A stretch of DNA of 64,000 nucleotides from Zoogloea oryzae. GTDB taxonomy: Bacteria; Pseudomonadota; Gammaproteobacteria; Burkholderiales; Rhodocyclaceae. Below the pieces are notes generated by a model, which saw nothing but the letters and a program-made list of their open reading frames with translations, was not told the DNA's origin and did not search any database. The stretch's first letter is position 1. Every line of letters starts with the position of its first letter. A program made the position numbers and the translations under genes. The stretch spans positions 1 to 64,000 of the forward strand of contig NZ_BSPX01000008.1 in the NCBI RefSeq assembly GCF_030161255.1, read 5' to 3'. This document shows, in pieces, positions 16,332 to 24,787 of this stretch.

Positions 16332-18482
16332 TCACGTGGCGGGATTGAAGTTGCTGAGGAAAAGCTGTTTGAGCTGGCGCGCCCACTGCACGGCAAGCGG
16401 CGCCCAGCCGTGGTCGAAACGCACCCACACCCGTCCGCCGGCCCGTTCGGGGATGAGACCATCCACCACCAGATCGAAGACGAACACCGGCGACGGCGTG
16501 CGCTGATGGTCTTCATCCGCCGGGTCGACCGCAAAGCGCCCGCCGGCAAAGTCGCCCAGGGCCGGGCTGGGGAGTTTCTCGGTAGCCGCCGGCACTGCCC
16601 GCAGCAGCCGCGCCGGCAGCGTTTCGCCCGGCGACTCGGCCAGACGCACGCCCACCTGACGGGTGTCGGAACGCACCAGCGCGGCCACGTCCTGCTCCAC
16701 CGCCACCCGCACGGTGGCCGGCTCGCCGGTGAATACGTGGCCAAGCAGCGCGCCACGGGGCACGAAGGCGCCGTCCACATCAACCTGACGAGGCATCGTC
16801 AGCTGGCCGGCCACGCCGGCGCGCAGCACCAGCGCCTCCTGCAGCTCTTCAACCCGCTTGAGCTGGGCCGTCACCCGACCGATGTCGGCTTCCACATCCC
16901 GCGCCTTCACCGGGTCGCGCTGCATGGCCTGGAACAGATCGGCGTTGAGCCCCTCGAGCTGGCTGCGCAGTTTCGCTGCATCGGTGACGAGGCGGGCATC
17001 CTCGAGCCGGAGCACCACCTGCCCGGCCTCCACCTTGTCGCCGTGCCGGCCTTCCATGCTCACGATGAAACCGTCGGTGCCGGCCCGCAGCTGGGCCTGC
17101 TCCGGAATCCACACCACGCCCTGGGCAAGGGTCGAGAACGGCACCGGGATCACCCCGATCAGCAGCACCACCGCCACCGACAACCCGCCCGCCACGCGCA
17201 GCGCCCGGCGCCGCTGGGTCTCGGGCAGCGCCATGCGCAGGAGGCCATGCCAGAAGCCGAGCACCGGCTTACCGATCAGCGCGATCAGCGTGGCGACACC
17301 GGCGATCACCCCGAGCACCATCGACCAGCTCCCGATCCAGCCGACAATCGCGATCGACAACCCCACCCGGTATATCCACGAAGCCGGCGCGTAGAACACG
17401 AGCCACGGCAGCTCGCCCCGCCCCGGCTCGGGGGACGGCACGCCGGCCACATGCAGCAGCCGGTTGAGCAGCAGATGGCGCCAGAAGGCACGGCTGCGCG
17501 CCGACAGATTGGGTAGGTCGAACAGGTCGCACAGTACGTAATAGCCATCGAAGCGCAGCAGCGGATTGCCGTTGAACAGCACCGTCGACACCCCGCCGAC
17601 CACCGCCACCACCAGCGCCAGATCCTGCACCAGCCCCGGCTGGACGAGCGCCCAGACGATCAGCGCCAGGCCGGCAAGGGTCAGCTCGGTGATGATCCCC
17701 GCGGCGCTGACGATCACCCGCTGCCCCGCGTGGCGGAAGGCCGCCGCCGCCGACGCATCGACGAAAGGCGCCGGCGTGAGGAGCAGCAGGCTGACGCCGG
17801 TCTGACGCACCTCACCTCCGAAACGCCGCACCGCCAGCCCGTGGGCCAGCTCGTGCACGGCCTTGATCGGCGGATAGAGCAGCCACGCCATCAGCAGGAA
17901 ACGCGGCGTGCCCATCCAGGTGCGCGCCGCCGACGACAGGGCGTCGACATGGGTGGCCGCCACCAGCCCGCCGGCGCAGATCACGGCGAGCCACACCAGC
18001 AGCATCTGCCACGAGAAGATCACGTAACGCCAGCGATCGAAGCGCTTCAGGAAATCGTTCGGGTCGCCCAGGCGGACCCGGAAGGCCAGCGGATTCACGC
18101 CCAGACGACGCTCCTCGCGCGCCTCCTGGTGCTGGCGGCGGAAGATCGCCTCCACGTCCGGCGTCACCTCGCACTGGATCAGCCCGCGCTGGTTGAGTTG
18201 CACCAGCAGTTGCACGATCTCGTCCTGGGTGAGCGCCTGGTCTGGGTCTTCGGCGAGCATGGCCTCGGCCAGCGCATCCACCGTCCGGGAGCCGTCGCAG
18301 CGCCCGACGAAGGCGTAGGCCGCCGCGTTCATCCGGTGGAAACGGCCACTCACCGGATCGGCGAGCACGTACCACACCTCGTCGCGGTAGATCTGCCGAC
18401 GCACCCGCACCTGCGACCGCAGGCTCGGGTGCAGGCCCGCCACCCGGTACCACTGACTGCTGAAGGCGCTCGGCCCGTTCAT
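16332..18482 (-). CDS. PqqD-like / M50 site-2-type protease / HlyD fusion
   Basis: This 716-residue membrane protein has three parts. Residues about 20-110 resemble a PqqD-type peptide-binding domain (FHRMNAAAYAFVGRCDG). A polytopic M50 metalloprotease follows, with HELAH (His210, Glu211, His214) in a membrane helix and the partner motif NPLLRFDGY with Asp312. From about residue 440 there is one more membrane segment and a HlyD-like periplasmic part with a split lipoyl domain. The zinc-site residues are intact. The next gene's start overlaps or follows directly, and the preceding gene ends one base away. Intramembrane cleavage of a peptide or of the giant substrate coupled to an adaptor is a reasonable inference, not shown. 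Confidence 0.87.
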   Translation of the reverse strand: MNGPSAFSSQWYRVAGLHPSLRSQVRVRRQIYRDEVWYVLADPVSGRFHRMNAAAYAFVGRCDGSRTVDALAEAMLAEDPDQALTQDEIVQLLVQLNQRGLIQCEVTPDVEAIFRRQHQEAREERRLGVNPLAFRVRLGDPNDFLKRFDRWRYVIFSWQMLLVWLAVICAGGLVAATHVDALSSAARTWMGTPRFLLMAWLLYPPIKAVHELAHGLAVRRFGGEVRQTGVSLLLLTPAPFVDASAAAAFRHAGQRVIVSAAGIITELTLAGLALIVWALVQPGLVQDLALVVAVVGGVSTVLFNGNPLLRFDGYYVLCDLFDLPNLSARSRAFWRHLLLNRLLHVAGVPSPEPGRGELPWLVFYAPASWIYRVGLSIAIVGWIGSWSMVLGVIAGVATLIALIGKPVLGFWHGLLRMALPETQRRRALRVAGGLSVAVVLLIGVIPVPFSTLAQGVVWIPEQAQLRAGTDGFIVSMEGRHGDKVEAGQVVLRLEDARLVTDAAKLRSQLEGLNADLFQAMQRDPVKARDVEADIGRVTAQLKRVEELQEALVLRAGVAGQLTMPRQVDVDGAFVPRGALLGHVFTGEPATVRVAVEQDVAALVRSDTRQVGVRLAESPGETLPARLLRAVPAATEKLPSPALGDFAGGRFAVDPADEDHQRTPSPVFVFDLVVDGLIPERAGGRVWVRFDHGWAPLAVQWARQLKQLFLSNFNPAT

Positions 18483-18483
18483 C

Positions 18484-19983
18484 TCAGTGTCCCAGCCACG
18501 ACCACAGGCCGATCCGCATCCAGTCGATCAGCCGGTGAGTCCAGGCCCACGCCAGGGGCTCGCGCCCCACGGCAATCTTCGCCACGCCGCGCAGCCCCGG
18601 CCGCAGGTTGTCGGGCTGGGCCGACAGCGCCGCCTCAACCTCGAACACGTTGCGCCCTTCCACCGCGCTGGCCATCGGCGTGATGCGGGTGACGGCCAGC
18701 GGCAGCGTATCCCAGGGCAGCGCCGACAGGGCCAGATGACCCGCCTGCCCCACCCGGATGCGGGCGATGTCCCGCTCATCCACCTCGACGATCACGCGGA
18801 AACGCTCCCGCGGCGCGACCGTCAGCAGCACGTCCCCCCGCTGCACCGGCGCCCCGAGGGATTGGCTGAGATCACCGCGGATCACGACGCCGTCGAACGG
18901 CGCCTCGATGCGGATGCGCCCGAGTTGCTGGTCCACCAGGTCGAGCTGGGCGCGCGCCTCCTCGGCCTTGGCCTGGCTGACGACCAGCTGGGCGCGGTCG
19001 GCCCGCGCCATCGCGGCGCCGTAGGCGTTCTCGTGCTGGGCAAGCTCGCTCGCCCACTTGCTGCGTTCAAGCTGCAGATCCTGTTCGGCCAGCTCGGCCA
19101 GTAACTGGCCAGACTTGACCAGATCGCCCGGACGAACCAGGCCGCGCTTAAGGAACCCATCGACCGGCGCCACCAGCACCCGCTGGATCGCCCCTTCCAC
19201 CCGGGCGTTGCCGCCAACCCGGTACTGGAACGGCACCAGCAGCAGCACCGTCAACGTCACCAGCGCCACGCCCAGCCCAAGCCGCAGGCGGCCACCGGCG
19301 GGTGACCGGAGCGCCGCCCAGCCGCGCCTCAGGTGATCCCGCAGTCGCTTGCGCCAGGGCCGCTCGCCGTGACGCATGTAATGCAGCACCGGGCCGACCA
19401 GCGCCACCGCGTGCTCCCATTCCATCATCACGGCCGGATCAGGCGCACTCCCCTGGCGGAACTGCAGCAGCACCGCGCCCACCAGCTCATGCTGGACGGC
19501 GATCGGGATGGTGCACACCACCCCGCCCTCCTGGCGGATGAACTCCTCGTGGGACAGGATGATCCGCGGCGGCAGCTCGGGCGGCGCGGGGGCGATGACC
19601 GTCGCCGCCTGCTCGATCGCCTCGTCCATCGCCGCACCCATCGCCCGCAAGGTGTCGGTGCTGCCGTCACCCAGCGCACCGTGAGACAAGGCGACGACCC
19701 GCGAGAATCGATCCTCGACAAAGCCGACGGCCACCCGCTCGCAGCCAAGCCGCGTGGCCAGCTCCGAGGCAAACGCGGTCGCGGCCGGCCCCAGACGCGG
19801 GTGGGACACCACAGCCGCCTGCAGGGCAAGCACTTCGAGGGCCGAAAAACCGGAAGAAGGGGCCGGGGACTGGGGGTTCAGGGCTGCGGTCCTTAGAGAA
19901 TATCGTCCTCGTATTGACGACGCAGCGCCGGAAAACTTTAAGCCCGCCCGCCACCGGCTGCGCACCCTGTCACGCCGTCGCAA
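18484..19983 (-). CDS. GAF-like / HlyD-family adaptor fusion
   Basis: The open frame gives up to 499 residues. A GAF-like sensory domain covers about residues 50-200 (FVEDRFSRVVALSHG, GGVVCTIPIAV). A single membrane helix follows (LGVALVTLTVLLLVPFQYRV, about 232-251), then a periplasmic HlyD part: a lipoyl half with GDLVKSGQLLAEL, a helical hairpin, the second lipoyl half IEAPFDGVVIRGDL and a beta-barrel. The start is uncertain. TTG 19983 is the longest option, but the first 45 residues look non-native, and GTG codons inside are possible. It appears to be the first gene of the operon and stops one base before the M50 fusion. A cytoplasmic GAF domain on an adaptor suggests regulated export. 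Confidence 0.78.
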   Translation of the reverse strand: MRRRDRVRSRWRAGLKFSGAASSIRGRYSLRTAALNPQSPAPSSGFSALEVLALQAAVVSHPRLGPAATAFASELATRLGCERVAVGFVEDRFSRVVALSHGALGDGSTDTLRAMGAAMDEAIEQAATVIAPAPPELPPRIILSHEEFIRQEGGVVCTIPIAVQHELVGAVLLQFRQGSAPDPAVMMEWEHAVALVGPVLHYMRHGERPWRKRLRDHLRRGWAALRSPAGGRLRLGLGVALVTLTVLLLVPFQYRVGGNARVEGAIQRVLVAPVDGFLKRGLVRPGDLVKSGQLLAELAEQDLQLERSKWASELAQHENAYGAAMARADRAQLVVSQAKAEEARAQLDLVDQQLGRIRIEAPFDGVVIRGDLSQSLGAPVQRGDVLLTVAPRERFRVIVEVDERDIARIRVGQAGHLALSALPWDTLPLAVTRITPMASAVEGRNVFEVEAALSAQPDNLRPGLRGVAKIAVGREPLAWAWTHRLIDWMRIGLWSWLGH

Positions 19984-20048
19984 CCCCGGCCCCGCGGGGC
20001 ATTCCTATCGGCAGGCTTTCAGCGGGCATGTTTTCAGGGCGCATAAAA

Positions 20049-20088
20049 GCCGATGCCCCCTTCACCGCTGGGTGGAGGGGGCATCGGC
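20049..20088 (-). terminator. Rho-independent terminator of the 94-aa gene
   Basis: A 12-bp perfect stem (20049-20060 with 20077-20088) extends through six more pairs, including one G-T, to a GCTG tetraloop. On the minus strand it is followed by TTTTATG. It lies 48 bases after the stop of the 94-residue gene and separates that gene from the secretion-like operon downstream. Confidence 0.85.
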
Positions 20089-20135
20089 CAGATGCTGTCA
20101 CCAGACCCGGCAGGCGCCGGACCGGTCTGCTGCAC

Positions 20136-20420
20136 TCAGCGCTGGGCGGTCAGCTGGGCCAGGAAGGCGGCTTCCTTTTCGGCCGGGAAAGCATGCTGAG
20201 CCATCACGCGCTGCACAGCGTGGGGATCACCACCCTCGCCTGCCACCGAAAACTCGATGCCAAGCTGCCGGCCGTTGGCGGCCAGGGTCATGAAAGCCGT
20301 CCTCCAGCGCTGGCATTCCGCCAGACGCTCACGCACTTCACTTTCGTTGCTGATGACGACACCAGCGGCCTTGAGGGAATCCAGAAACTCTGCGTAGGAC
20401 TCGTTGCAATAACTGCCCAT
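20136..20420 (-). CDS. Small hypothetical protein (94 aa)
   Basis: No family is recognised. The product is a soluble, acidic 94-residue protein, largely helical by composition, with one Cys near the N-terminus (MGSYCNESYAEFLD) and no signal peptide or membrane segment. A good ribosome binding site (AGGAGA) lies 5 bases before ATG 20420. The gene is followed by a strong terminator, so it is probably transcribed alone. Its position between a chemoreceptor and the adhesin operon gives no clear functional hint. Confidence 0.75.
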   Translation of the reverse strand: MGSYCNESYAEFLDSLKAAGVVISNESEVRERLAECQRWRTAFMTLAANGRQLGIEFSVAGEGGDPHAVQRVMAQHAFPAEKEAAFLAQLTAQR

Positions 20421-20552
20421 CGACTTCTCCTGTTAAATCCGGCGATCTCTCGCCTGTGATCTCTTAACGCGGCGTATCGATCGGTGGATGACACGATTTC
20501 AAAATAATTTCGGACTTTTTTCCGTCACCCGTGGCCGCACGTTCAGCCCACA

Positions 20553-22064
20553 TCAGATGTGGAACCGGTTGAGCGCCGTCCGCAGCCCCTCGGCGCTTTG
20601 GGACAGCGCCTGCGCCTCGCCAGAGATGGCGTGGGTGGCCACCGCCGAGCGATCGGCCATCCGGGAGATCAGTTCCACGTGACGGGAGATTTCCTGGGCC
20701 GCGACGCTCTGCTCGGCCAGCGAGTCGGAGATCCGGCCGACGATGTCGCCCACACCATCGGCGCGACCGGTAATGAGATCGATCGATTCGCCCGCCTTGC
20801 CGGCATGGCTCACACCGGCATTCACCCTGCCCACCGCGCTCTCGATGCAGCCGAGCACCGACTCCTTGGCACCGCGCATGTCGTTCATCATCCGGCCGAT
20901 CTCGTCGGTCGCGGTGGTGGTGCGCTCAGCGAGCTTGCGCACTTCGTCGGCCACCACCGCAAAGCCACGGCCAAGCTCGCCAGCCCGGGCGGCCTCGATG
21001 GCGGCATTGAGCGCCAGCAGGTTGGTCTGATCGGCGATGCCCTTGATGATCGTGACCACCTCCGACGCCCTTTCGGACTCGCGCCCAAGGGCCTCGACCC
21101 GCTCCACAGCGGTGCCGATCACCCCGGCGATGCCCGACATTTCGCCAACCGCGGCCTTCACGACCTGACTGCCCTCGACGGCGGCCTGACTGGAATCGGA
21201 AGCCAGCCGGCGGGCCTCGGTTGCGCTGTCGGCGATCTGGTTGATCGAGGCGGTCATCTCCTGCACCGCCGCAGCCATCGCGCTGGTGGAATTGTTCTGG
21301 TCGCCGACACCCTCGGCGATGCCGACCGATGCCGCGGTGAGTCGCGCAGCCAGCGCCTGAAGGCTATCTGCCGTACCCCGCGCCTCGGCGAGGGTGCGCC
21401 GCAGTTCGTCCTGCATCCGCGCCACGGCTTGCACCAGGGGCCGGGATTCGATGGTCGACTTGTCGAAGGTGTAATCCAGCCGCCCTGCGGAAACCCGCTG
21501 GGCAAAGTCGGAAACGACCACGCCGTCGAGCACCATGCCACGCAGCAGCCCGGCGATGTAGCACAGCAGCCCGGTCTCGACGACCACGTAAGCTGCATGC
21601 ACGAGCACCCGTCCGATCCCATCCACCTGGGGGAATACATAGACTCCGGCGCCGGTCGCCTGCAGCCAGGCAAAGCTGAGGTGATGGACGGCGATGAGAC
21701 CTGCCGCCGCGATCAACGGCCGCCAGTCACAGTAAAGCACCAGAAACGCCAGGAGCGCGAAGATGCCAAAATGGGCTTCGATGGTGCCACGGGTCTGGTG
21801 GATGAGCAGCGCCGAGAAGATCATGGCCGAGCACGCGACGGCGATCCGCGTCACCAGCCGGCCCTGAGCGCCGCGGCTGATCAGGAGCGGCACCAGGAAA
21901 GCCGGCACCCCCACCCCCAGCACGGCACCCCATTCACCAAAATAGGCGGCAACGCCGAGGCATAGCAGCAGATGCACGCCCAGGGCGCCGATCAGCAGGT
22001 TATCGGCGCGGGCGCGGAAGGAAGACAGGCCGTCGACGGACGGCCGCGAGTCGTGGGCGGTCAT
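20553..22064 (-). CDS. Methyl-accepting chemotaxis protein with polytopic membrane sensor
   Basis: This 503-residue chemoreceptor has about six membrane helices in residues 22-175 in place of a periplasmic ligand domain. A HAMP-like linker (VSDFAQRVSAGRLDYTF) and a long cytoplasmic coiled coil follow. The CheA/CheW-binding tip is typical (IADQTNLLALNAAIEAARA, then GRGFAVVADEVRKLAERT). There is no C-terminal CheR-tethering pentapeptide. ATG 22064 is chosen over an upstream extension because MTAHDSRP leads straight into the first helix region, and it overlaps the stop of a possible small upstream ORF as ATGA. The membrane sensor type suggests sensing within the membrane or of energy state, which is inferred. 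Confidence 0.9.
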   Translation of the reverse strand: MTAHDSRPSVDGLSSFRARADNLLIGALGVHLLLCLGVAAYFGEWGAVLGVGVPAFLVPLLISRGAQGRLVTRIAVACSAMIFSALLIHQTRGTIEAHFGIFALLAFLVLYCDWRPLIAAAGLIAVHHLSFAWLQATGAGVYVFPQVDGIGRVLVHAAYVVVETGLLCYIAGLLRGMVLDGVVVSDFAQRVSAGRLDYTFDKSTIESRPLVQAVARMQDELRRTLAEARGTADSLQALAARLTAASVGIAEGVGDQNNSTSAMAAAVQEMTASINQIADSATEARRLASDSSQAAVEGSQVVKAAVGEMSGIAGVIGTAVERVEALGRESERASEVVTIIKGIADQTNLLALNAAIEAARAGELGRGFAVVADEVRKLAERTTTATDEIGRMMNDMRGAKESVLGCIESAVGRVNAGVSHAGKAGESIDLITGRADGVGDIVGRISDSLAEQSVAAQEISRHVELISRMADRSAVATHAISGEAQALSQSAEGLRTALNRFHI

Positions 22065-22261
22065 GATCGGCCACCCCACGGGGGCTGCTGCACTGCGCTG
22101 CAGATGTCGCCACGCAGAACGGCCTCGACCTGCATCGACCAGAGCTGGGCAGCAGAGACGGCAAGCCACCCACCCAACAACAACCAAGGCCATACAGCCT
22201 TCAGCTGATAGCCAGCGGAACACGGGGTTCCATTACCTGCGGTCACGATCGTGGCTCCCAT
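22061..22261 (-). CDS. Possible small membrane protein upstream of the chemoreceptor (66 aa)
   Basis: This short frame from ATG 22261 encodes one strong membrane helix (VWPWLLLGGWLAVSAAQLW, about residues 26-44) and ends exactly at the chemoreceptor start with an ATGA overlap. A TTG start at 22285 would add eight residues containing CSTC. No Shine-Dalgarno sequence is evident, and no family is recognised. It could instead be leader sequence. The overlap and the membrane helix are the only support. Confidence 0.35.
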   Translation of the reverse strand: MGATIVTAGNGTPCSAGYQLKAVWPWLLLGGWLAVSAAQLWSMQVEAVLRGDICSAVQQPPWGGRS

Positions 22262-22284
22262 TGAACAAGTTGAACACTTGTCCA

Positions 22285-22311
22285 ATAACGACCCGATCTG
22301 TCTGTCCTTTA
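22285..22311 (-). promoter_or_regulatory. Sigma-28-like (FliA) promoter for the chemoreceptor
   Basis: On the minus strand TAAAGGAC is followed after exactly 11 bases by GTCGTTAT. The flagellar sigma consensus is TAAAGTTT-N11-GCCGATAA, so each half matches 5 of 8 bases with the right spacing. Chemoreceptor genes are often sigma-28 dependent. The inverted repeat ACAAGT-N5-ACTTGT lies at about 22265-22281, directly downstream, and could be an operator. Confidence 0.4.
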
Positions 22312-22348
22312 AATCGCGCCCTCTGCCGGCGCCTGCGGTTGCAGGCCT

Positions 22349-23491
22349 TCAGCCGGTGAGATGGGCCAGGATCGGGTTGAGCATCGCGGCGCCGAGTCGC
22401 TTGCTGCGCTCGCCGTTCCAGCCGGTGACGCCATCGGGCAGGTTGGCGTTGTCCTTGAACGGCATCTCGAGGGTGATCGACACGCAGCCGAAGCGATGGG
22501 CGACCCACTTCGACGCGAGAGTCAGCAGTTCGTCCTGGAAACGCCCCGCGAGATAGCCGTGCTCGGTCTGGAAATCCGGGCTGGCGGCCTGGAAGACTTC
22601 GACGAAGCGGGCCTGACGGGCGCGCTGGGCATCGGAAAAGCCCGGCACTTCCTCGGCGGTGGAAAAGAAGACATACGGCAGCGCCTCGTCGCCGTGGATG
22701 TCGAGGAAGAGCTCGACCCCGCTCGCTTCCATCGCGTCGCGCACGGCCAGCACTTCCGGGCTGCGCATCGCGCTGGGTGCGCGCCACTCGCGGTTGAGGT
22801 TGGCGCCCGCGGCATTCGTGCGCAGGTTGCCGCGGATCGCGCCGTCCGGGTTCATGTTGGGCACCACATACAGCACGGCCTTCTCGCGGATGCGCCGGGC
22901 CACCGGATCGGCGCTGTCGAGCAGGCGTTCGAGCAGGCCTTCGACGAACCACTCGGCCATGCTTTCGCCCGGATGCTGGCGGGCGATGATCCACACCGGC
23001 TGCTTGCCCGGGCCGGCGCGGCCGACGGTGACGAGATCGAGGTCGCGCCCATCGACGGTCGCGCCCAGGTTGGTGACCGATGCGAAGGCCGACATCTCGA
23101 CCCGCCCCAGCAGATCCAGGTGACGTTCGTGGGAGTACGGCTCGAAGTAGGCGTAGTAGATGCTGTTGCGCTCGGGCCGGTGCTCGACGATCAGCTGGCC
23201 GTTTTCATAGCGCGTGCCGGCGATGCGGAACCAGTGGCGGCGGTCGTAGGAGGCCACGCAGCGGTAGCCGGGCCAGCCGTCGGGATAGGCGGCGTCGGCG
23301 GCGTTCTCGAAGACGAGGCGCACGTCCTGCCCGGCCGCGCCGTGGAGCCGGAAGTGGAACCACTGGCGGAAAGTGGAACCTCCACCCACGCCCTGGTCGG
23401 CCCGCAGGCGCAGGCGGATGTTGTCGGGGCGCTCGATGGACAGCACCTCGATGGCGCCGGCGTCGAAATTGCTGCTGATGCGGAGGGTCAT
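22349..23491 (-). CDS. M14-type cytosolic carboxypeptidase
   Basis: This 380-residue zinc carboxypeptidase-like protein starts with a beta-rich domain of about 140 residues typical of cytosolic M14 carboxypeptidases. The catalytic domain has the zinc motif HPGES (His173, Glu176), NPDG, NLNREW, the third ligand in DIHGDE (His266) and a catalytic glutamate in TLEMPF (Glu342). There is no signal peptide. Family members trim C-terminal residues, for example glutamates in eukaryotes; the bacterial substrate is unknown. It starts 13 bases after the DUF445 gene stop and looks like the last gene of the relA operon. A GC-rich hairpin without a T-run lies at 22331-22346. Confidence 0.88.
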   Translation of the reverse strand: MTLRISSNFDAGAIEVLSIERPDNIRLRLRADQGVGGGSTFRQWFHFRLHGAAGQDVRLVFENAADAAYPDGWPGYRCVASYDRRHWFRIAGTRYENGQLIVEHRPERNSIYYAYFEPYSHERHLDLLGRVEMSAFASVTNLGATVDGRDLDLVTVGRAGPGKQPVWIIARQHPGESMAEWFVEGLLERLLDSADPVARRIREKAVLYVVPNMNPDGAIRGNLRTNAAGANLNREWRAPSAMRSPEVLAVRDAMEASGVELFLDIHGDEALPYVFFSTAEEVPGFSDAQRARQARFVEVFQAASPDFQTEHGYLAGRFQDELLTLASKWVAHRFGCVSITLEMPFKDNANLPDGVTGWNGERSKRLGAAMLNPILAHLTG

Positions 23492-23504
23492 GGCGAGGCG
23501 GAAA

Positions 23505-24773
23505 TCAGCTGATGAGGTGGGTGACGGCGTACAGCACGAGGCCGATCAGGCCGCCGACGAGGGTGCCGTTGAGCCGGATGAACTGCAGGTCGCGGCCGAC
23601 GCTCTGCTCGATCTCGCGCACCAGGTCTTCGTCGTTCCAGGCGCGCACGGTGCCGGCGATGTGGCGCGACAGCCCTTCGCGCAGCTCGGGCGCCAGGGCC
23701 TCGACGCTCTGCTCGATGTGCTCGTTGACCGAATCGCGCAGGGCCGGATTGGTGGCGAGGCTGGCGCCGATGGCGCTGGCGGCCGAGGCGATCTTGCGGC
23801 GCACACGCGAATCGGGCTTCGCCAGGTCGCTCGCCAGCCAGCCGCGCAGGTCTTCCCACAGCCCCTGCAGATAGGTGCCGACACCGGGGTGGGCGAGGAA
23901 ATCACGCTTGGCCTGCTCGATGCGGGCGCGGAAGCCCTCGTCGTGCTGGAGGCGTTCGATGTAGCGGTGGATGACCTCGTCGAAGGCCGCGCGGCGCGGG
24001 TGGTTCGGATCGTTGGCAACTTCGGCGAGCAGGCCGTTCACCCCGGTGACGATACCGTTGGCGACCTTCTCGCCCAGTTCGGCAGGGTTGATGCCGACGA
24101 GGCCCAGCATGGCGACGATCTTCGGGTATTCCTTGTTCGCCACGTCCACGATCATGCCCGCAAAACCCTGCTGCACGCCGGGCTGGCCGAGCCAGTCGGC
24201 CAGCTTGGAGAGGCCATCGTCGAGCAGGCCCTGGTGGCGGCGATCCTCGGTGAGCAGATTGAGGACGCGACCCACGGTGCCGGCCAGGTCGAGATCGCCG
24301 GCGCGGCGGCGCAGGGCGTGGAGCACCAGCCTGCGCACCCGCCGGTCGTCCATGAAATCCAGCGACTGGACCGCCACCACCGCCAGCCGGTCGGCCAGCA
24401 GGCGGGCGTTGCGCTCGTCCTGCAGCCACGCGGCGATGCGCTCGGCCGGGTTGGCGGCGCGCAGGCGGCCAACGAGGGAATGGGTGTCGAGGAACTTGTC
24501 GCGGATGAACACCGCCAGGTTGTCGGCCAGCCGCGCCTTGTTGCGGGGCAGGATGGCCGTATGGGGAATCGGCAGGCCCAGGGGCCGGCGGAACAGCGCC
24601 ACCACCGCAAACCAGTCGGCCATGGCGCCGATCATCGCCGCCTCGGCGAAAGCCGCCAGCCAGGGCAGGCCCTCGCGGCGGGCGAAGACGAACAGCACCG
24701 TGACGGCCACCAGCAGCCCGGTGGCGAGGAGCTTCATGCGGGCCAGCGCGGCCGCTTTTTCGGGAGATGCCAT
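23505..24773 (-). CDS. DUF445 family membrane-anchored protein
   Basis: This 422-residue protein has an N-terminal membrane helix (LLATGLLVAVTVLFVFA), the DUF445 signature region EAAMIGAMADWFAVVALFRRPLGLPIPHT, given here only as the pieces MADWFAVVALFRRPLG and IPHTAI, and a C-terminal membrane helix (VGGLIGLVLYAVTHLIS). A long helical region lies between them. Length and layout match the YjiN-like family, whose function is not established. It begins 14 bases after yaaA and is probably cotranscribed with it. Confidence 0.88.
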   Translation of the reverse strand: MASPEKAAALARMKLLATGLLVAVTVLFVFARREGLPWLAAFAEAAMIGAMADWFAVVALFRRPLGLPIPHTAILPRNKARLADNLAVFIRDKFLDTHSLVGRLRAANPAERIAAWLQDERNARLLADRLAVVAVQSLDFMDDRRVRRLVLHALRRRAGDLDLAGTVGRVLNLLTEDRRHQGLLDDGLSKLADWLGQPGVQQGFAGMIVDVANKEYPKIVAMLGLVGINPAELGEKVANGIVTGVNGLLAEVANDPNHPRRAAFDEVIHRYIERLQHDEGFRARIEQAKRDFLAHPGVGTYLQGLWEDLRGWLASDLAKPDSRVRRKIASAASAIGASLATNPALRDSVNEHIEQSVEALAPELREGLSRHIAGTVRAWNDEDLVREIEQSVGRDLQFIRLNGTLVGGLIGLVLYAVTHLIS

Positions 24774-24787
24774 CTGCCCTGCCCCCT

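Noticed and set aside
19890..20048. Possible cyclic-di-GMP riboswitch before the GAF-HlyD gene
   Set aside because: The region is GC-rich with inverted segments, but the conserved GEMM core and tetraloop/receptor pairs could not be found.
22065..22223. N-terminal extension of the chemoreceptor up to 22223
   Set aside because: The added residues are Arg/Cys-rich and unlike a chemoreceptor start; ATG 22064 leads directly into the membrane region.
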